Positions 41,730-50,833 of a stretch of DNA of 64,000 nt are shown in pieces. Position numbers and translations under genes: made by a program. The DNA comes from Sinorhizobium sp. 8-89 (GTDB lineage: Bacteria; Pseudomonadota; Alphaproteobacteria; Rhizobiales; Rhizobiaceae). Positions within the stretch are counted from its first letter, which is position 1, and each line of letters starts with the position of its first letter. The notes under the pieces are model-generated. The model was not told the DNA's origin, did no database searches, and saw only the letters and a program-made list of their open reading frames with translations. The stretch lies in NCBI RefSeq assembly GCF_030124325.1, contig NZ_JASKLR010000013.1:78285-142284 (forward strand), in the 5' to 3' direction.

Positions 41730-41993
41730 TCAATGGCGATGGATGAACTTGCAGAAGCGGCTGGTCTGGCCTTCCTCGGTCAGGTCCTGGTGGAGAAAGG
41801 CCAGGTTGTTCTTTTCGAAGATCTCGAAGAACTCATCCCACGAGATTTTCTCCAGCTCTTCCTCCGGTGTGCCGAAGTCGATGCGCAAAAGACCGCCGTC
41901 GGTTGCGCCTTTGACGCGTGCCGGATGGCCGTTGCGGGCCTCGGCCCAGTTGCGGATGGTGTCGTGATCGATCGTGGTGCTCGAAGCGCTCAT
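41730..41993 (-). CDS. Conserved hypothetical protein of about 90 residues
   Basis: This 87-residue soluble protein has a pattern I associate with a widespread uncharacterised bacterial family: TIDHDTIRNWAEARNGHPAR, GGLLRIDFGTPEEELEKISW, then DEFFEIFEKNNLAFLHQD. GAGGGAGAG precedes the ATG at 41993. A relaxed EcfG-like motif (GGAAC-N16-GATT) is at 42057-42033. No biochemical function is known to me. Confidence 0.75.
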   Translation of the reverse strand: MSASSTTIDHDTIRNWAEARNGHPARVKGATDGGLLRIDFGTPEEELEKISWDEFFEIFEKNNLAFLHQDLTEEGQTSRFCKFIHRH

Positions 41994-42113
41994 TGGAAGC
42001 TCTCCCTCGCGCTGTGACTTGCTTGCACGTCTAATCGACCGCGATCACGATTGTTCCGAACGGCCGCATTTGCCACGCTGGCGCGCAGACCGGTCTGCCG
42101 TCTTGCTGCCGCC

Positions 42114-42575
42114 CTATTGCTCGAATGTCCCGACGATCGCGGCTTCTTCGATCAGGTGCTTGCGCACCCTCTTCCAGGCTTCCTCTGCCCCGACTTCTTC
42201 CGGAATCGAAAGATTGACGGCATCAAGCGCCGCGAGCCTGAACCAATAGTGGTGAAGGCCGGTCCCGGCCGGCGGCTGCGGCCCGTCATAGCGGGCATTG
42301 CCGAAGTCGTTTTTGATGAATTTGATGCTGTGGTCCGGCGCGGTATCCACGGCTTGCGGCAGCTCCGTCCAATTGCCCGGGATGCTGATGATCACGCAGT
42401 GCCGAAACAATCCCCGCGGCGCATCCGGATCCTCGACGATCAGAGCAAAGCTCTGCGTTCCCTCCGGCGTGCCCGTCCACTTCAGCGGTGGAAAGAGGTT
42501 CTCGCCTAGTCGGGTATATTTCTGGGGGATGGGTTGCCCATCGGCGAATACGGGACTGATCAAGCTGAAGGTCAT
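42114..42575 (-). CDS. YbhB/YbcL (PEBP) family protein
   Basis: This 153-residue phosphatidylethanolamine-binding-protein-like fold shows FPPLKWTGTPEGTQSFALIV, EDPDAPRGLFRHCVIISIPG (the DPDxP and GxxxHW-type anion-pocket blocks) and YDGPQPPAGTGLHHYWFRL. Family members bind phosphate-containing or small organic ligands; the bacterial role is unclear. AAGGAAGG precedes the ATG. It is the last minus-strand gene before the intergenic region with the predicted small RNA. Confidence 0.88.
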   Translation of the reverse strand: MTFSLISPVFADGQPIPQKYTRLGENLFPPLKWTGTPEGTQSFALIVEDPDAPRGLFRHCVIISIPGNWTELPQAVDTAPDHSIKFIKNDFGNARYDGPQPPAGTGLHHYWFRLAALDAVNLSIPEEVGAEEAWKRVRKHLIEEAAIVGTFEQ

Positions 42576-42621
42576 CCAAGTGTTCCTTCCTTGCTTTGCA
42601 CCGAGAGGGCTGACACGATCG

Positions 42622-42727
42622 AAAAATGAGCCTCGTCGAGACGAGGCTCACAAGACGAACCAGCATAGGAGAGACCGCCAGGGAGCCTCCAGAGTTTGGG
42701 TCAGAGAACGCGCTCCGTGCGATCCAC
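42622..42727 (-). ncRNA. Predicted small RNA, EcfG-type promoter to intrinsic terminator (about 105 nt)
   Basis: The 583-bp gap between the PEBP gene and phosphoketolase contains a GGAAC-N16-GGTT promoter at 42758-42734 and, about 100 bp downstream on the minus strand, a textbook terminator at 42650-42622. No gene lies between. A 27-codon frame (ATG at 42731) lacks a ribosome-binding site and starts about where transcription should begin. The RNA has pyrimidine-rich segments including CTCTCC, as has the candidate at 23855-23958. The rest of this gap holds a RIME element (42784-42884) and nothing else clear. Confidence 0.5.
42627..42650 (-). terminator. Intrinsic terminator (minus strand)
   Basis: Perfect 11-bp arms TGAGCCTCGTC and GACGAGGCTCA with a 2-base loop are followed on the minus strand by five T residues (42626-42622). 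It points away from phosphoketolase and lies upstream of the PEBP gene, so it must end a transcript initiated between 42650 and 43158. Confidence 0.85.
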
Positions 42728-42733
42728 TCATCA

Positions 42734-42758
42734 AACCTTATTCCCCCGAGAATGTTCC
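42734..42758 (-). promoter_or_regulatory. EcfG-type promoter (GGAAC-N16-GGTT) ahead of the predicted small RNA
   Basis: Minus strand: GGAAC at 42758-42754 and GGTT at 42737-42734, about 84 bp upstream of the terminator stem. Confidence 0.58.
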
Positions 42759-42783
42759 ACCGCAGCGGAAATTTCGGCACGGC

Positions 42784-42884
42784 TACAGCGCCGCGCGTCG
42801 TTTCGGCGCGCAAATGTCGCTGGAGCACTTTGAATTGCAGCATGTTTTTTCCCTGAATCGGTGCCGATTTGAGAAAACATGCAG
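42784..42884 (+). repeat. RIME-like element, copy 3
   Basis: This roughly 101-bp element begins TACAGCGCCGCGCGTC and ends AAAACATGCAG, with two palindromes. It is same-orientation with copy 1 at 13865 and inverted relative to copies at 39457 and 55055. Confidence 0.78.
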
Positions 42885-43158
42885 TGGCAGGCTCGCAGTC
42901 AGAGCGCCTTGCCTTCGCCGCCGCCACCGCTAGATCACGGTCAATGGCCGCCACGGGCACAACGCAAGCCATCGACGCCGTCCGTCCTCGCGAGAAGGGC
43001 CGGCACGAACTGCGGTGGATTCCGGCTCGTCGTCATTTCCGGCTACACCGGCCAAGGCGAAAAAGAACCGCGGTATGATCCATGTCATCTCTGACGATGC
43101 CGGCCGAGACTAAGCTGTCGCCCCACGCAACTCACCGGCCCTAGCGAGGAGAAAGCAG

Positions 43159-45549
43159 ATGCGGAAGCCTTATTCGAGATCGGCACCATTTGTCCTTGAC
43201 GATGCCGCAGTCGCGCTTGTCGATCGCTACTGGCGCGCGGCCAACTACCTCTCCGTCGGACAAATTTACCTGCTCGACAATCCGCTGTTGCGGGAGCCGC
43301 TGAAGCCGGAGCACATCAAGCCGCGACTGCTCGGTCACTGGGGTACCACGCCGGGCCTCAACTTCATCTATGCCCATTTGAATCGCGTCATCAGAGCCTA
43401 TGACCTTGAGATGATCTACATCTGCGGTCCCGGTCACGGCGGCCCCGGGATGGTCGCGAACACCTATCTCGAAGGCTCCTACAGCGAGATCTATCCGGAC
43501 GTCAGCGAAGATGTCGCGGGGATGAGAAAACTCTTCCGTCAGTTTTCCTTTCCGGGCGGCATTCCGAGCCATGCGGCGCCGGAAACGCCCGGTTCGATCC
43601 ATGAGGGCGGCGAACTGGGCTACCCCCTCGCCCACGCCTTTGGCGCGGCGTTCGACAATCCCGGCCTTATCGTTGCCTGCGTCGTCGGTGACGGCGAAGC
43701 CGAGACAGGCCCGCTCGCCGCAAGCTGGCACTCGAACAAGTTCCTCAATCCCGCCCGCGATGGCGTCGTGCTGCCCATCCTGCATCTGAACGGCTACAAG
43801 ATTGCCAATCCGACCGTGCTTGGGCGGATGAGCGACGAGGATCTAAGAAACCTCTTCAGCGGTTACGGCTACGAACCCCTCTTCGTGGAAGGCGCCGAAC
43901 CATTTGCCATGCACAGGCAGATGGCTGCGACGCTGGAACAGGCGCTGCAGGACATTCACGCCATCCAGCAGCATTGCCGAAACGGCGGTACCGACAATAC
44001 CTGCCCTCGCTGGCCGATGATCGTATTGAGAAGTCCGAAGGGTTGGACCGGCCCCAAGGAAGTCGACGGCAAGATGGTCGAGAATTTCTGGCGGTCGCAC
44101 CAGGTGCCGGTCGCCAACTGTCGCGAGGATGGAAATCACCGCAAGATCCTCGAAGACTGGATGAGGAGCTATGCGCCCGAAGAACTGTTCGATGAAAGCG
44201 GCCGGCTGAAGCCGGAACTGCGGGCACTGGCCCCTGCCGGCGCCCGACGGATGGGGGCGAACCCGCACGCCAATGGCGGCTTGCTCAGGCGGGAGCTCAA
44301 GACACCTGCGACCGAGGACTATGCCGTCGCCGTCGAGCAGCCGGGCGCAACAACAGCGCAGTCGACGAAAATCCTTGGGCAATATCTGCGCGACATTCTC
44401 TTGCTCAACCAGTCCCATGCCAACTTTCGCGTCTTTGGTCCCGACGAAACGGAATCGAACCGGCTCGGCAGCGTTTTCGAAGTGACCGATCGGGTCTGGA
44501 TGGAAGAGATCCGGCCCTATGACGTGCAGCTCGGCCGCAATGGGCGCGTGATGGAGGTGCTGAGTGAACACCTCTGTCAGGGATGGCTCGAAGGATATCT
44601 GCTCACGGGCCGGCACGGCTTCTTTTCCTGCTACGAAGCATTCATCCACATCGTCGATTCCATGTTCAACCAGCATGCGAAATGGCTGAAGGTCTCGCGC
44701 GAATTGGCTTGGCGAAGGCCGATATCCTCGCTCACCTATCTGCTCACGTCCCATGTCTGGCGACAGGACCACAACGGTTTCAGCCATCAGGATCCGGGTT
44801 TCGTCGACTTGGTGGCCAACAAGAAGGCCGATATCGTCCGCATCTATCTGCCGCCGGACGCAAACAGCCTGCTCTGGGTGGCGGATCATTGCCTGAAGAC
44901 CTACGACCGCATCAACGTGATCGTTGCCGGCAAGCAGCCGGAGCCGCAATGGTTGACGATGGAAGAGGCCGTTCGGCATTGCGAGGCGGGCATCGGCATC
45001 TGGAAATGGGCCAGCAACGACGGCTATTCGGACGAGCCCGATGTCGTCATGGCCTGCGCCGGCGATGTCCCGACGATGGAGACGCTCGCCGCCGTCGATC
45101 TGCTGCGCCGGCATATTCCGGAGCTGAAGATCCGCGTCGTGAACGTGGTCGATCTCCTGGCGCTGCAATCGCGCGATCAGCATCCCCACGGCCTGCCCGA
45201 CGATGTTTTCGACCGCCTGTTCACCACTGCACGGCCGGTGATCTTCGCCTATCACGGCTATCCGTACCTGATCCACCGCCTGACCTACAAGCGCACCAAC
45301 CACGACAATTTCCACGTGAGGGGTTTCATGGAGGAGGGAACGACCACCACGCCTTTCGACATAACCGTTCTCAACGAAGTTGACCGCTACCATCTGGCCA
45401 TCGAAGCGATCTCACGCATTCCCGGACTGCTGGAGAACGCCGCGCATGTCGTCGAAGCGCTTCGCGCCAAACTCGATGAGCATGGCCGCTATGTGCGCGA
45501 GCATGGCGAGGACATGCCGGAAATACGTGCCTGGAAGTGGGAGGATTGA
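43159..45549 (+). CDS. xfp: Phosphoketolase (xylulose 5-phosphate/fructose 6-phosphate)
   Basis: This 796-residue thiamine-diphosphate enzyme splits xylulose 5-phosphate (and/or fructose 6-phosphate) to acetyl phosphate plus glyceraldehyde 3-phosphate or erythrose 4-phosphate. Signatures seen are [39 protein letters not shown] and the ThDP-Mg site [20 protein letters not shown]. Length is normal. AGGAGAAAGCAG precedes the ATG. It is placed between stress genes and glgA, suggesting an overflow route from sugar phosphates to acetyl phosphate. No acetate kinase or phosphotransacetylase is in the window. I see no EcfG motif immediately upstream. Confidence 0.95.
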   Translation: MRKPYSRSAPFVLDDAAVALVDRYWRAANYLSVGQIYLLDNPLLREPLKPEHIKPRLLGHWGTTPGLNFIYAHLNRVIRAYDLEMIYICGPGHGGPGMVANTYLEGSYSEIYPDVSEDVAGMRKLFRQFSFPGGIPSHAAPETPGSIHEGGELGYPLAHAFGAAFDNPGLIVACVVGDGEAETGPLAASWHSNKFLNPARDGVVLPILHLNGYKIANPTVLGRMSDEDLRNLFSGYGYEPLFVEGAEPFAMHRQMAATLEQALQDIHAIQQHCRNGGTDNTCPRWPMIVLRSPKGWTGPKEVDGKMVENFWRSHQVPVANCREDGNHRKILEDWMRSYAPEELFDESGRLKPELRALAPAGARRMGANPHANGGLLRRELKTPATEDYAVAVEQPGATTAQSTKILGQYLRDILLLNQSHANFRVFGPDETESNRLGSVFEVTDRVWMEEIRPYDVQLGRNGRVMEVLSEHLCQGWLEGYLLTGRHGFFSCYEAFIHIVDSMFNQHAKWLKVSRELAWRRPISSLTYLLTSHVWRQDHNGFSHQDPGFVDLVANKKADIVRIYLPPDANSLLWVADHCLKTYDRINVIVAGKQPEPQWLTMEEAVRHCEAGIGIWKWASNDGYSDEPDVVMACAGDVPTMETLAAVDLLRRHIPELKIRVVNVVDLLALQSRDQHPHGLPDDVFDRLFTTARPVIFAYHGYPYLIHRLTYKRTNHDNFHVRGFMEEGTTTTPFDITVLNEVDRYHLAIEAISRIPGLLENAAHVVEALRAKLDEHGRYVREHGEDMPEIRAWKWED

Positions 45550-45640
45550 CAAACAAGACGCCGGATTCCGCTCCGCGGAGCCGCTTCAGAACGCCTTGCT
45601 CGGGCCTGCTCACATGCATGTTCAAAATTCAACATGTGGA

Positions 45641-45665
45641 GGAACTTTGGTGGCGCGATTGTGTT
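45641..45665 (+). promoter_or_regulatory. EcfG-type promoter (GGAAC-N16-TGTT) of glgA
   Basis: GGAAC at 45641-45645 and TGTT at 45662-45665, 64 bp upstream of the glgA ATG. One mismatch from the perfect motif. Confidence 0.5.
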
Positions 45666-45728
45666 GAGGGGAGGCAGATTACGTCTGCGTGTCACCCCTA
45701 GCCCTGACATGATCCCCGGAAAAGCGCG

Positions 45729-47183
45729 ATGAACATTCTGTCCGTCACGGCCGAGATTTTCCCCCTTGTGAAGACTGGCGGTCTGGCGGATGTCGCCGGC
45801 TCGCTGCCAAAGGCATTGACGGCCCACGGCATCCATACGCGCAGCATGGTCCCCGGATATCCCAGCGTCATGCAGGCGCTCACGGGGGCTTCACCGATCA
45901 GGCAATATGACAGCCTGTTCGGTGAGCGCGCCACTCTTGTCGCAGGACGGGCCGACGGCCTCGACATCCTGGCGCTCGACGCGCCCGGCTTCTTCGACCG
46001 GCAGGGCGGTCCTTACACCGACGATCACGGCAAGGACTACCCGGACAACTGGAAGCGTTTCGCAGCCTTTTCCTTCGTCGCCGCGCAAGTCGCGGAGCAG
46101 GGCGTCGCGGACTGGCGGCCAGACATCATCCACGCTCATGACTGGCATCCGGCGCTGAGCCTGGTCTATCTCAAATTTTCCTCTGATGCCGCGGTTCCTC
46201 GTGTCCTAACGGTTCACAACCTCGCCTTCCAGGGGCAGTTCCCCGCCCGTCAATTCACCGAGTTGGGACTGCCGGACGAGGCCTACTCCATCGACGGCCT
46301 CGAATATTACGGCGACATCGGTTATCTGAAGGGTGGGCTGCAAGCGGCCGACGTGATCACCGTGGTCAGTCCCACCTACGCGCGCGAGATCATGTCCCCG
46401 GCTTTCGGCATGGGTCTCGAAGGTCTGATGAACGAGCGTCACGATGACGTCATCGGCATCGTCAACGGCATCGACACTGAGGTATGGGACCCCTCCTCGG
46501 ACCCGCTTATCGAAAATCACTTCTCGGTGCGCGCGCCGTTGCGCCGCCTGCCGAACAGACAGAAGCTGCTCGACCGCTTCGGCCTGCCGAACACGTCCGG
46601 GCCGGTTTTCGCAGCGGTCAACAGGCTGACCTGGCAGAAAGGCATGGACCTCCTGGCGGGTGTGGTCGACGAGATCGTCAAGGGCGGCGGCAAGCTGATC
46701 GTGCATGGCCAGGGCGATGCCCCTATCGAGGATGCGTTCACCGACGCTGCGCGGCGCTTCCCACATAGCATCGCCGTCAGGATCGGCTACGACGAACCGC
46801 TTGCCCACCAGATTCATGCCGGGGCGGACGCCATGCTCGTTCCCTCCCGCTTCGAACCTTGCGGTCTCACTCAGCTCTACGCCTTGCGCTATGGCTGCGT
46901 GCCGATTGTCGCCCGCACGGGCGGATTGTCGGAAACGATCATCGACGCCAACGACGCCGCATTGCATGCGCAAGTGGCAACCGGCATTCAGTTTTCGCCC
47001 GTCGACGCGAGCGGATTGAGGCTTGCCCTGCGCCGCGCCTTCAGACTCTTCAGACGACGGCGCATCTGGGAAAGATTGCGCAGACAGGGGATGCGGACGG
47101 ACTGCTCCTGGTACCGCAGCGCCGCGCAATATGCGGAGCTCTACGGAAAGATGCTGACGCCCGAAATCCGCTTGGCGGGATAG
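45729..47183 (+). CDS. glgA: Glycogen synthase GlgA
   Basis: This 484-residue GT5 enzyme transfers glucose from ADP-glucose to growing glycogen. The KTGGLADV motif that binds ADP-glucose is at residues 15-22, DIIHAHDWHPALSLVYLK is in the N-terminal lobe, and the C-terminal motif reads PSRFEPCGLTQLYALRYGC, with the conserved acidic residue, followed by TGGLSETI. Length is normal. glgB and glgC are not in the window, so this is probably a second, stress-linked glgA copy working with the glgX at 33569. Confidence 0.95.
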   Translation: MNILSVTAEIFPLVKTGGLADVAGSLPKALTAHGIHTRSMVPGYPSVMQALTGASPIRQYDSLFGERATLVAGRADGLDILALDAPGFFDRQGGPYTDDHGKDYPDNWKRFAAFSFVAAQVAEQGVADWRPDIIHAHDWHPALSLVYLKFSSDAAVPRVLTVHNLAFQGQFPARQFTELGLPDEAYSIDGLEYYGDIGYLKGGLQAADVITVVSPTYAREIMSPAFGMGLEGLMNERHDDVIGIVNGIDTEVWDPSSDPLIENHFSVRAPLRRLPNRQKLLDRFGLPNTSGPVFAAVNRLTWQKGMDLLAGVVDEIVKGGGKLIVHGQGDAPIEDAFTDAARRFPHSIAVRIGYDEPLAHQIHAGADAMLVPSRFEPCGLTQLYALRYGCVPIVARTGGLSETIIDANDAALHAQVATGIQFSPVDASGLRLALRRAFRLFRRRRIWERLRRQGMRTDCSWYRSAAQYAELYGKMLTPEIRLAG

Positions 47184-47262
47184 CTACGATTTGCGGCTTC
47201 CATTCGCAATGCTGATGAGTTGATCAGAAACGAAGCATGGATCACGTCGCCGGAATGTGCCA

Positions 47263-48207
47263 ATGGCTGGGCTGAAGACAAAGGCCCCGACCATGACCGC
47301 AGACACTGCCACCACCTCTCCTCTCGTTCAGACCTCCAGTACCGCCCGCACCGGCGTTCTCCTCATGCTTCTCGGCATGTTGATGTTTTCGTTGAACGAC
47401 GTGATGGGCAAATGGCTGGTCGCGACCTATTCGGTCGGCCAGGTGGTGCTGATCCGCAGTCTGGCCGCGGCACTCCTGCTCGCGCCCTTCCTTTGGCTCG
47501 GCGGACTGCGGAAGGTCGTCGCGATCGAGCGGCCGTGGCTTCAGCTTGCCCGCGTCGTCGCCTCGACAGCGGAGGTCGTCGCGTTCTATTTCGCCGTCGT
47601 CTACCTGCCGCTTGCCGATGTCATGACCTATTGGCTGGCGGCACCGATCTATGTCGCAGCCGTCTCGCCGCTGGTTCTCAAGGAACATGTCGGCTGGCGG
47701 CGCTGGACTGCGATCGCCATCGGCTTCGTCGGGGTCGTCATCGCGCTCGAGCCATCCTCGCAAGCCCTCACCCTGCCGGCGCTGATCTCGATCCTCGGCA
47801 GCATGTTCTTCGCCTTCATGATGATTTCCGGACGCTCGCTGCGCGGCACGCCGGATTCGGTACTGGCCTTCTGGCAGATCGCCGGCGCGGCGCTCGTCGG
47901 CCTCGTCTGGGCGCCGCTGGACTGGACGCCGCTGAAACCGCTCGACACCGCGCTGCTCGGGCTGCTTGGCGTCGTCGCCATGCTCGCGCATGTATTCGTC
48001 AACAGGGCACTGAAGCTCGCAGAAACGGCGACGATCGCGCCCTTGCAATATACGCTGCTCTTCTGGGCGATCGTCTTCGGCTGGCTGATCTTCGGCGACA
48101 CGCCGCGCACGTCGATGATCCTTGGCGCCGGTCTCATCGTCGCTTCCGGCCTCTTCATCTTCTTCCGCGAGCAGCAACTTAAGCGGCAAGGGCGGCTGAA
48201 GGGCTAA
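47263..48207 (+). CDS. EamA/DMT-family transporter (RhaT-type permease)
   Basis: This 314-residue membrane protein has about ten hydrophobic segments made of two EamA repeats, the first beginning TGVLLMLLGMLMFSLNDVMG and the second ALTLPALISILGSMFFAFMM. DMT permeases export or import small metabolites; the substrate here is unknown. The start is uncertain: ATG at 47263 is used, ATG at 47293 and GTG at 47257 are also in frame, and none has a strong ribosome-binding site. It is a stand-alone gene between glgA and the FAH gene. Confidence 0.88.
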   Translation: MAGLKTKAPTMTADTATTSPLVQTSSTARTGVLLMLLGMLMFSLNDVMGKWLVATYSVGQVVLIRSLAAALLLAPFLWLGGLRKVVAIERPWLQLARVVASTAEVVAFYFAVVYLPLADVMTYWLAAPIYVAAVSPLVLKEHVGWRRWTAIAIGFVGVVIALEPSSQALTLPALISILGSMFFAFMMISGRSLRGTPDSVLAFWQIAGAALVGLVWAPLDWTPLKPLDTALLGLLGVVAMLAHVFVNRALKLAETATIAPLQYTLLFWAIVFGWLIFGDTPRTSMILGAGLIVASGLFIFFREQQLKRQGRLKG

Positions 48208-48315
48208 AGGTGTGGGTTTCGGCCCACATTCGTCCCCATCCGGCTTACCGGCCAGCTTCCGTCCCTCGCCCCGCTTGCGCGAAGAGGGCGAGGAGCACTA
48301 GGGCTCGAAACCGGA

Positions 48316-49155
48316 TCAGTCGTCCGCGACGACCTTCTGTTTCTGCGTGCCGAGACCTTCGATGCCGACTTCGATCACGTCGCCGGCCTTCAGATATTGC
48401 GGCGGCTTGAAGCCCATGCCGACGCCGGGAGGGGTACCGGTCGAGATGATGTCACCCGGGTGCAGGGTCATGAACTGCGAGAGATAGCTCACGAGATAGG
48501 CGACGCCATAAACCATGGTCTCGCTCGATCCGTCCTGTTTCGTCTCGCCGTTGACGGTCAGCCACATCTTCAGGTTTTGCGGATTGGCGATCTCGTCGCG
48601 GGTTACCAGCCAGGGGCCGATGGGGCCGAAGGAATCGCAGGATTTTCCCTTGGTCCACTGGCCCGAGCGCTTCGTCTGGAAATCGCGCTCCGAGACATCG
48701 TTGACGACGCAATAGCCGGCAACATGATCGAGCGCTTCGGCTTCGGAGACATATTTCGCGGTCTTGCCGATAATCACGCCGAGTTCGACTTCCCAGTCGG
48801 TGGCGACGGAGCCGCGCGGCATGATCACATTGTCGTTCGGTCCCACGATCGCCGAGGTGGCCTTCATGAAGACCACAGGCTCCGGCGGAACCTCCAGCCC
48901 CGATTCCGCGGCATGATCGGCATAGTTGAGACCGATGCAGATGAACTTGCCGGTCCCGGCAACGCAGGCGCCGAGCCGTGGGGCGCCATCGACGACCGGC
49001 AGGTTTTCGATGCCGAGCCCGCTCGCCCAACCAAAATCCGCGATTGCGGCGCCGCCGACATCGGCGATGACGCCGGAGAGATCGCGAATCCTGCCCGCGC
49101 CATCAAGCACGCCCGGCTTCTCGGCCCCCACGGGTCCATAACGCAACAGCCTCAT
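48316..49155 (-). CDS. Fumarylacetoacetate hydrolase (FAH) family protein
   Basis: This 279-residue protein has the catalytic FAH domain: KFICIGLNYADHAAESGLEV, then VVFMKATSAIVGPND, DWEVELGVIIGKTAKYV and NDVSERDFQ. The acidic metal ligands are in the VELGVII and NDVSERD segments. The family hydrolyses C-C bonds in acylpyruvates and related compounds, and members next to sugar genes can act on 2,4-diketo-3-deoxy acids. Ends with IEVGIEGLGTQKQKV, as usual. It is alone here, convergent with the EamA gene. Substrate unknown. Confidence 0.9.
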   Translation of the reverse strand: MRLLRYGPVGAEKPGVLDGAGRIRDLSGVIADVGGAAIADFGWASGLGIENLPVVDGAPRLGACVAGTGKFICIGLNYADHAAESGLEVPPEPVVFMKATSAIVGPNDNVIMPRGSVATDWEVELGVIIGKTAKYVSEAEALDHVAGYCVVNDVSERDFQTKRSGQWTKGKSCDSFGPIGPWLVTRDEIANPQNLKMWLTVNGETKQDGSSETMVYGVAYLVSYLSQFMTLHPGDIISTGTPPGVGMGFKPPQYLKAGDVIEVGIEGLGTQKQKVVADD

Positions 49156-49339
49156 CCTGCTCCTCCCGAAAGATCGAAAAAATCACTGCGCCTGACAAAT
49201 CAAACGCCATCGCGGATGTAAAGCCGTATCCACCGCCACGACACGAAAACCGGGCATCCACGGCGACGGATCGTCCCCGGTTCCCTCAACAGGAGCCGTC
49301 TGCTATCTCCGCTGCACGACATCGACGAAGGAAACCATC

Positions 49340-49735
49340 TTGGCCAAGGCAATCCACTCCATGATCCGCGTCATCGACGAGAAACGCTCGGTCGACTTCT
49401 ACCGCCAGGCCTTCGGTCTCGAAATTGCCGAGCGGCTGGATTTCGAGACATTCACGCTCGTCTATCTCAGCAATGCGGAAAGCACTTTCGAACTCGAGTT
49501 GACGATCAACAAGGGGCGCACGGAACCCTACGCGCTTGGCGAGGGCTATGGCCATCTCGCCCTCTCCGTCGCCGATCTTGACGCAGAGCATAGGCGTTTG
49601 GCGGAGGCGGGTCTCAGCCCCAATAAGATCGTCGAATTCGAGCGAGACGGGACGCTGCTTGCGCGCTTCTTCTTCATCGCCGACCCCGACGGCTACAAGA
49701 TCGAGGTGCTGCAGCGCCACGGCCGGTATAAGTGA
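49340..49735 (+). CDS. VOC-family protein (lactoylglutathione lyase-like)
   Basis: This 131-residue vicinal-oxygen-chelate protein has the sequence order of glyoxalase I: HSMIRVIDEKRSVDFYRQAF, then FELELTINKG, GHLALSVADLDAEHRRL and FFFIADPDGYKIEVLQRHGR. The metal ligands would be H6, E53 or nearby, H72 and E123 or so. The start is a TTG at 49340, supported by AAGGA about 8 bases upstream and by the family's usual N-terminus; there is no suitable ATG. It probably detoxifies methylglyoxal or a related compound. Confidence 0.85.
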   Translation: MAKAIHSMIRVIDEKRSVDFYRQAFGLEIAERLDFETFTLVYLSNAESTFELELTINKGRTEPYALGEGYGHLALSVADLDAEHRRLAEAGLSPNKIVEFERDGTLLARFFFIADPDGYKIEVLQRHGRYK

Positions 49736-49864
49736 CAGGGGCCCCAAGTCGATAAATAGAAACAATATCGATTATCGCCTCTATCTATTTCGCTTATGCG
49801 GTATGTGCCCATAAAGTTCGGACGAAGCCCTGACAAAGGGTGAAAATTCCAAGGGGAACGAACC

Positions 49865-50644
49865 ATGAAAAACCGGATTCTGACATTGGCGCTCCTCTGC
49901 GCCGCCCTGGTATCGTCGACGGCGCAGGCTGCCGATAAACTCAAGATCGGCACGGAAGGCGCCTATCCCCCCTTCAACTTCGTCGACTCCACCGGCAAAA
50001 TCGGCGGTTTCGACGTCGAAATCGGCCTTGCTCTTTGCGAACGTATCAAGGCCGAATGCGAAGTTGTGGCGCAGGATTGGGACGGCATCATTCCCGGTCT
50101 GCTTGCCAAGAAATACGACATGATCATCGCTTCGATGTTCATCACCGAGGAACGCAAGAAGCAGGTGGCGTTCACCGATCCCTACTATCTTGCCGCGATG
50201 ACGCATGTGGCCCCGAAGGGCGCAGGGCTCACCGAGTTCAGCAATGAGGCGCTCAAGGGCAAGGTCATCGGCGCCCAGTCCGGTACGACCCAGGCGGACT
50301 ATATCGCCGCGGTCTATCCGGACGCGGAGATCAAGCTCTACCCGACCCAGGACGAGGCCAATCTCGACATGGTCAACGGCCGCCTCGATCTGCAGGTCGG
50401 CGACATGCTGCCGATGCTTGATTGGGTCAATAAGAACGACGACGGCAAAGGCTGCTGCGAGCTCATCGGCGAGCCGATCACCGACAAGAAGTTCGTCGGC
50501 GACGGTGTCGGCATCGCCGTTCGGCAGGAGGACAACGACCTGCGCGAGAAGCTGAACAAGGCGCTCGAGGAAATCCGCGCCGACGGCACCTACCAGAAGA
50601 TCAACGACAAGTATTTCACCATCGACGTTTATACGATGAAGTGA
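49865..50644 (+). CDS. Amino-acid ABC transporter substrate-binding protein (HisJ/ArgT type), orphan
   Basis: This 259-residue periplasmic binding protein of family 3 has a signal peptide (MKNRILTLALLCAALVSSTA, cleavage after AQA) and the mature segment KIGTEGAYPPFNFVDSTGKI, followed by GFDVEIGLALCERIKAECEV. Binding-site features fit lysine/arginine/ornithine or histidine. AAGGGGAACGAACC precedes the ATG. No permease or ATPase is adjacent. An AT-rich leader with the small inverted pair AAATAGA/TCTATTT lies upstream (about 49753-49791). A stem-loop follows the stop. Confidence 0.9.
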   Translation: MKNRILTLALLCAALVSSTAQAADKLKIGTEGAYPPFNFVDSTGKIGGFDVEIGLALCERIKAECEVVAQDWDGIIPGLLAKKYDMIIASMFITEERKKQVAFTDPYYLAAMTHVAPKGAGLTEFSNEALKGKVIGAQSGTTQADYIAAVYPDAEIKLYPTQDEANLDMVNGRLDLQVGDMLPMLDWVNKNDDGKGCCELIGEPITDKKFVGDGVGIAVRQEDNDLREKLNKALEEIRADGTYQKINDKYFTIDVYTMK

Positions 50645-50662
50645 TTGGCAGGCCTCCAGTTA

Positions 50663-50700
50663 GCGAAGCCGGTCGCCGCTGCCGCGGTGGCCGGCTTCGC
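50663..50700 (+). terminator. Stem-loop after the amino-acid binding protein
   Basis: GCGAAGCCGG (50663-50672) and CCGGCTTCGC (50691-50700) are exact complements with further pairing inside. No T tract follows, so it may be a terminator without a poly-U tail or a message-stabilising hairpin. Confidence 0.5.
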
Positions 50701-50833
50701 CATATCCGGCGGACGGGACTCAGCTGGCGAAACGCAACCGCCAACACTTGCATGGGCATCGTATCGCTGTAAATTTCTGCGCTTCAAATCGGCTCTACCG
50801 ACAGAGACTGATTGAGCGACAGACGAGGAAGCC

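Noticed and set aside
43843..45393. 516-codon open frame on the minus strand
   Set aside because: It is fully antisense to the phosphoketolase gene, whose protein has all family motifs. Long antisense frames are a by-product of high GC codon usage.
45611..45640. Imperfect hairpin around ACATGCATG/CAACATGT downstream of phosphoketolase
   Set aside because: It resembles a decayed RIME end or weak terminator, but arms are imperfect and there is no T tract, so it is not listed as a feature.
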